Shown here: one piece after another, positions 5,437 to 7,497 of the stretch | How positions within the stretch are numbered: the first letter of the stretch is position 1 | How the letters are laid out: each line of letters opens with the position of its first letter | Origin: Thermaerobacter marianensis | GTDB lineage: Bacteria; Bacillota; Sulfobacillia; DYIH01 | Assembly: GCA_020723785.1 (NCBI GenBank) | Contig: DYIH01000078.1 | Span: forward strand, 1-7,497 | Reading direction: 5' to 3' | Length of the DNA: 7,497 bases | Translations under genes and position numbers: made by a program | Notes under the pieces: model-generated | Database searches by the model: none | Told to the model about the DNA's origin: nothing | Seen by the model: only the letters and a program-made list of their open reading frames with translations

Positions 5437-7497
5437 CGCCGATCCTTGGGTGGGGCGGGCCGCGGCGACCGGCTGCCGCTCCACTTCCTGCTCGACGAAG
5501 ACCTCGATGACGTCGCCGACCTTGATGTCGTTGAATTTGTCGATGCCCAGGCCGCACTCGTAACCGGCGGCCACCTCGCGGGCATCCTCCTTGAAGCGCT
5601 TCAACGAGGCGATGGCGCCCTCGTGGACGACCACGCCGTCGCGCAGCACCCGCACCCGGGCGTTGCGCTGCACCTTGCCCTCGGTCACGTACAGGCCGGC
5701 TACGGTGCCCACGTTGGGCACCCGGAACGTGTCGCGCACCTCGGCCCGGCCGACCACGACCTCCTCGATCTTGGGCGTGAGCATGCCGGCCAGGGCCGCC
5801 TCGACGTCCTGAATGGCGTCGTAGATGACCCGGTAGGTCTTGATCTCCACCCGCGACTCCTGGGCCAGGTCGGCGGCCCGGCTGTCGGGCCGGACATTGA
5901 AGCCTATGACGATGGCCCCGGAAGCGGACGCCAGCATCACGTCGGACTCGTTGACGCCGCCGACGGCGCCGTGGACCACGGTCACCTTGGCCTCCTCGTT
6001 GTGCAGCTTCTCCAGCGCGCTCCGCAAGGCCTCCACGGAACCCTGGACGTCGGCCTTGATGATCAGCTTGAGCTCCTTTTCGGCCCCCTCCTGGACTTTC
6101 TTGTAGAAGTCGGCCAGGCTGATCACCTTGCGGGAGGCCATGTCCTCCTCGCGCCGTTGCAGGCGGCGCACCTCGGCCATGTTGCGCGCCGCCTTGTCGT
6201 CGGCGACCACGCGGAAGATATCGCCGGCCTCGGGCACGTCCTCGAAGCCCAGGACCTCCACCGGCGTCGCCGGCCCGGCCTCCTTGAGGTTGTCGCCGGC
6301 ATCGTCGATCATGGCCCGGACCTTTCCGTAGCTGGTGCCGGCCACGAAGGCGTCGCCGAGGCACAGGGTGCCGGCCTGCACCAGCACGGTGGCCACGGGG
6401 CCGCGCCCCTTGTCCACCCGCGCCTCGATGACCGTCCCCACCGCCGGGCGGTCGGGGTTGGCGCGCAGGTTCTGCATCTCGGCCACCAGGTTGATCATCT
6501 CCAGCAGGTCGTCGATCCCCTGCTTCTTCAGGGCCGAGACGTGGACGTAGATCGTGTCGCCACCCCAGTCCTCGGGCACCAGCCCGTGATCGGACAGTTG
6601 CTGCTTGACCCGGTCCGGGTTGGCGCCCGGCTTGTCGATCTTGTTCACCGCCACCACGATGGGCACGCCCGCCGCCTTGGCGTGGTTCATCGCTTCCAGC
6701 GTCTGGGGCATCGCGCCGTCGTCGGCCGCCACCACCAGGACCGCGACGTCGGTAACCTTGGCGCCGCGGGCGCGCATGGCCGTGAACGCCTCGTGGCCCG
6801 GCGTGTCCAGGAAGACGATGCGTTTGCCGCTCTTCTCCACCACCGAGGCACCGATGTGCTGGGTGATCCCGCCGGCCTCGCCGCTGGCAACCCTGGTCTG
6901 ACGGATGGCGTCGAGGAGTGTCGTCTTGCCATGGTCGACGTGGCCCAGCACGGTGACCACCGGCGGCCGGGGCCGCAGCAGGGCCGGATCCTCTTCGGCG
7001 ATGCTCCGCAACAGTTCCTCGTCGGTGGGCTCCGTCTCCGGCAGCTTTATGGTTGCCTGGCAACCGAATTCGTGGGCCACGATGGTCGCCGTGTCCAGGT
7101 CGATCTGCTGGTTGATGGTGGCCATCATGCCCATGGCCAGCAGCTTCTTGATGACCTCGCCGGACGGCAGCTTGAGCAGCGCCGCCAGCTCGCCGACGGT
7201 CAGGGGGCCGGTCAGGGTGATCTCCTGAGGAATGGCCCACTTGGGAACGGCCTGACGGGGCGCTTCCTGGCGGCGGCTCCGCCCGCCCCGCTCCAGCCAA
7301 CGGCCCTCATCCTCTCGGCCCCGGCCGCGCTCCCAATCCTTCTTGCCACCGGGTTTGCCGGTGCCGGGCTTGCCGCCCCCCGGCTTGCCGGCGCCGGGTT
7401 TGCCGGCGCCCGGCTTGGGGACGACCGCGCCCGCGGGGCCGAAGCCCGGGCGGCCACCGCCAAAGCCGGGGCGCGGCCCGCCGCCCACGCCGCCGCC
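5434..7497 (-). CDS. infB: Translation initiation factor IF-2, 5'-partial
   Basis: IF-2 is the GTPase that brings fMet-tRNA to the 30S P site and promotes 50S joining. The visible 687 codons, open through the right edge, give the C-terminal part. A Gly/Pro/Lys-rich low-complexity stretch (about residues 1-75) precedes an IF2_N domain (about 85-148). The G domain shows G1 GHVDHGKT at 185-192, G2 GGITQHIGA at 209-217, G3 DTPGHEAF at 231-238, G4 NKID at 285-288 and G5 SALKK at 321-325. Domains II to IV follow, including IIKADVQGSVEAL, SDVMLASASGAIVIGFNVRP, VGRAEVRDTF and the C-terminal YECGLGIDKFNDIKVGD. The gene ends in TAG 13 nt before rbfA. The true start lies outside the window; a GTG at 7488 in the Gly-rich stretch is most likely internal. 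All key GTPase residues are present, so the protein should be functional. Confidence 0.98.
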   Translation of the reverse strand, partial: GGGVGGGPRPGFGGGRPGFGPAGAVVPKPGAGKPGAGKPGGGKPGTGKPGGKKDWERGRGREDEGRWLERGGRSRRQEAPRQAVPKWAIPQEITLTGPLTVGELAALLKLPSGEVIKKLLAMGMMATINQQIDLDTATIVAHEFGCQATIKLPETEPTDEELLRSIAEEDPALLRPRPPVVTVLGHVDHGKTTLLDAIRQTRVASGEAGGITQHIGASVVEKSGKRIVFLDTPGHEAFTAMRARGAKVTDVAVLVVAADDGAMPQTLEAMNHAKAAGVPIVVAVNKIDKPGANPDRVKQQLSDHGLVPEDWGGDTIYVHVSALKKQGIDDLLEMINLVAEMQNLRANPDRPAVGTVIEARVDKGRGPVATVLVQAGTLCLGDAFVAGTSYGKVRAMIDDAGDNLKEAGPATPVEVLGFEDVPEAGDIFRVVADDKAARNMAEVRRLQRREEDMASRKVISLADFYKKVQEGAEKELKLIIKADVQGSVEALRSALEKLHNEEAKVTVVHGAVGGVNESDVMLASASGAIVIGFNVRPDSRAADLAQESRVEIKTYRVIYDAIQDVEAALAGMLTPKIEEVVVGRAEVRDTFRVPNVGTVAGLYVTEGKVQRNARVRVLRDGVVVHEGAIASLKRFKEDAREVAAGYECGLGIDKFNDIKVGDVIEVFVEQEVERQPVAAARPTQGSA
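7342..7416 (-). repeat. Five tandem 15-bp repeats in infB encoding KPGxG
   Basis: Five consecutive 15-bp units encode KPGAG, KPGAG, KPGGG, KPGTG and KPGGK. Flanking sequence is also Gly-rich (PGFGGG and PGFGPAG upstream). The stretch lies in the variable, disordered linker before the IF2_N domain, a region known to vary widely in length among bacteria. In-phase 15-bp units can gain or lose copies without breaking the frame, so copy number may differ between strains. Confidence 0.8.

Noticed and set aside
5426..7300. Second minus-strand frame of 624 codons overlapping infB
   Set aside because: The translation is dominated by Arg, Gly, Pro and Ala with no domain, whereas the neighbouring frame encodes IF-2 with all GTPase motifs.

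Overview
The window is a stretch of a conserved bacterial translation and RNA-metabolism operon, read entirely on the minus strand. In transcription order (right to left) it holds infB (5' end cut off by the window), rbfA, nrnA, truB, ribF, rpsO and pnp (3' end cut off by the window). All seven assignments rest on recognisable family motifs in the translated protein. There are no tRNA or rRNA genes, mobile elements, CRISPR arrays or foreign-looking genes.

The DNA is very GC-rich. It has strong Shine-Dalgarno sequences of the AGGAGG type and frequent GTG/TTG starts. The order infB-rbfA-nrnA-truB-ribF-rpsO-pnp, with a DHH-family nrnA between rbfA and truB, is typical of Clostridia-type Firmicutes. 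In Bacillus subtilis ylxP sits between infB and rbfA, and nrnA is elsewhere. I infer a high-GC, possibly thermophilic, deep-branching Firmicute, but cannot name a genus.

Layout: infB (7497-5434), 13-nt gap, rbfA (5420-5028), 4-nt overlap, nrnA (5031-4033), 13-nt gap, truB (4019-3078), 4-nt overlap, ribF (3081-2113). A 228-nt gap follows, with a near-consensus sigma-A promoter, a 14-nt perfect palindrome and a roughly 75-nt rpsO leader. Then come rpsO (1884-1615), a 90-nt gap with two tandem stem-loops, and pnp (1524 to the window edge). The tight packing from infB to ribF implies translational coupling. The promoter before rpsO implies that rpsO-pnp can also be transcribed separately.

The genes serve translation initiation (IF-2), 30S maturation (RbfA, S15), tRNA modification (TruB), flavin cofactor synthesis (RibF) and RNA decay (PNPase trims RNA 3' ends; NrnA degrades the leftover nano-RNAs and pAp). 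I found no undescribed multi-gene system. The points worth a second look are regulatory: the stem-loops between rpsO and pnp, the rpsO leader and the palindrome upstream of its promoter.
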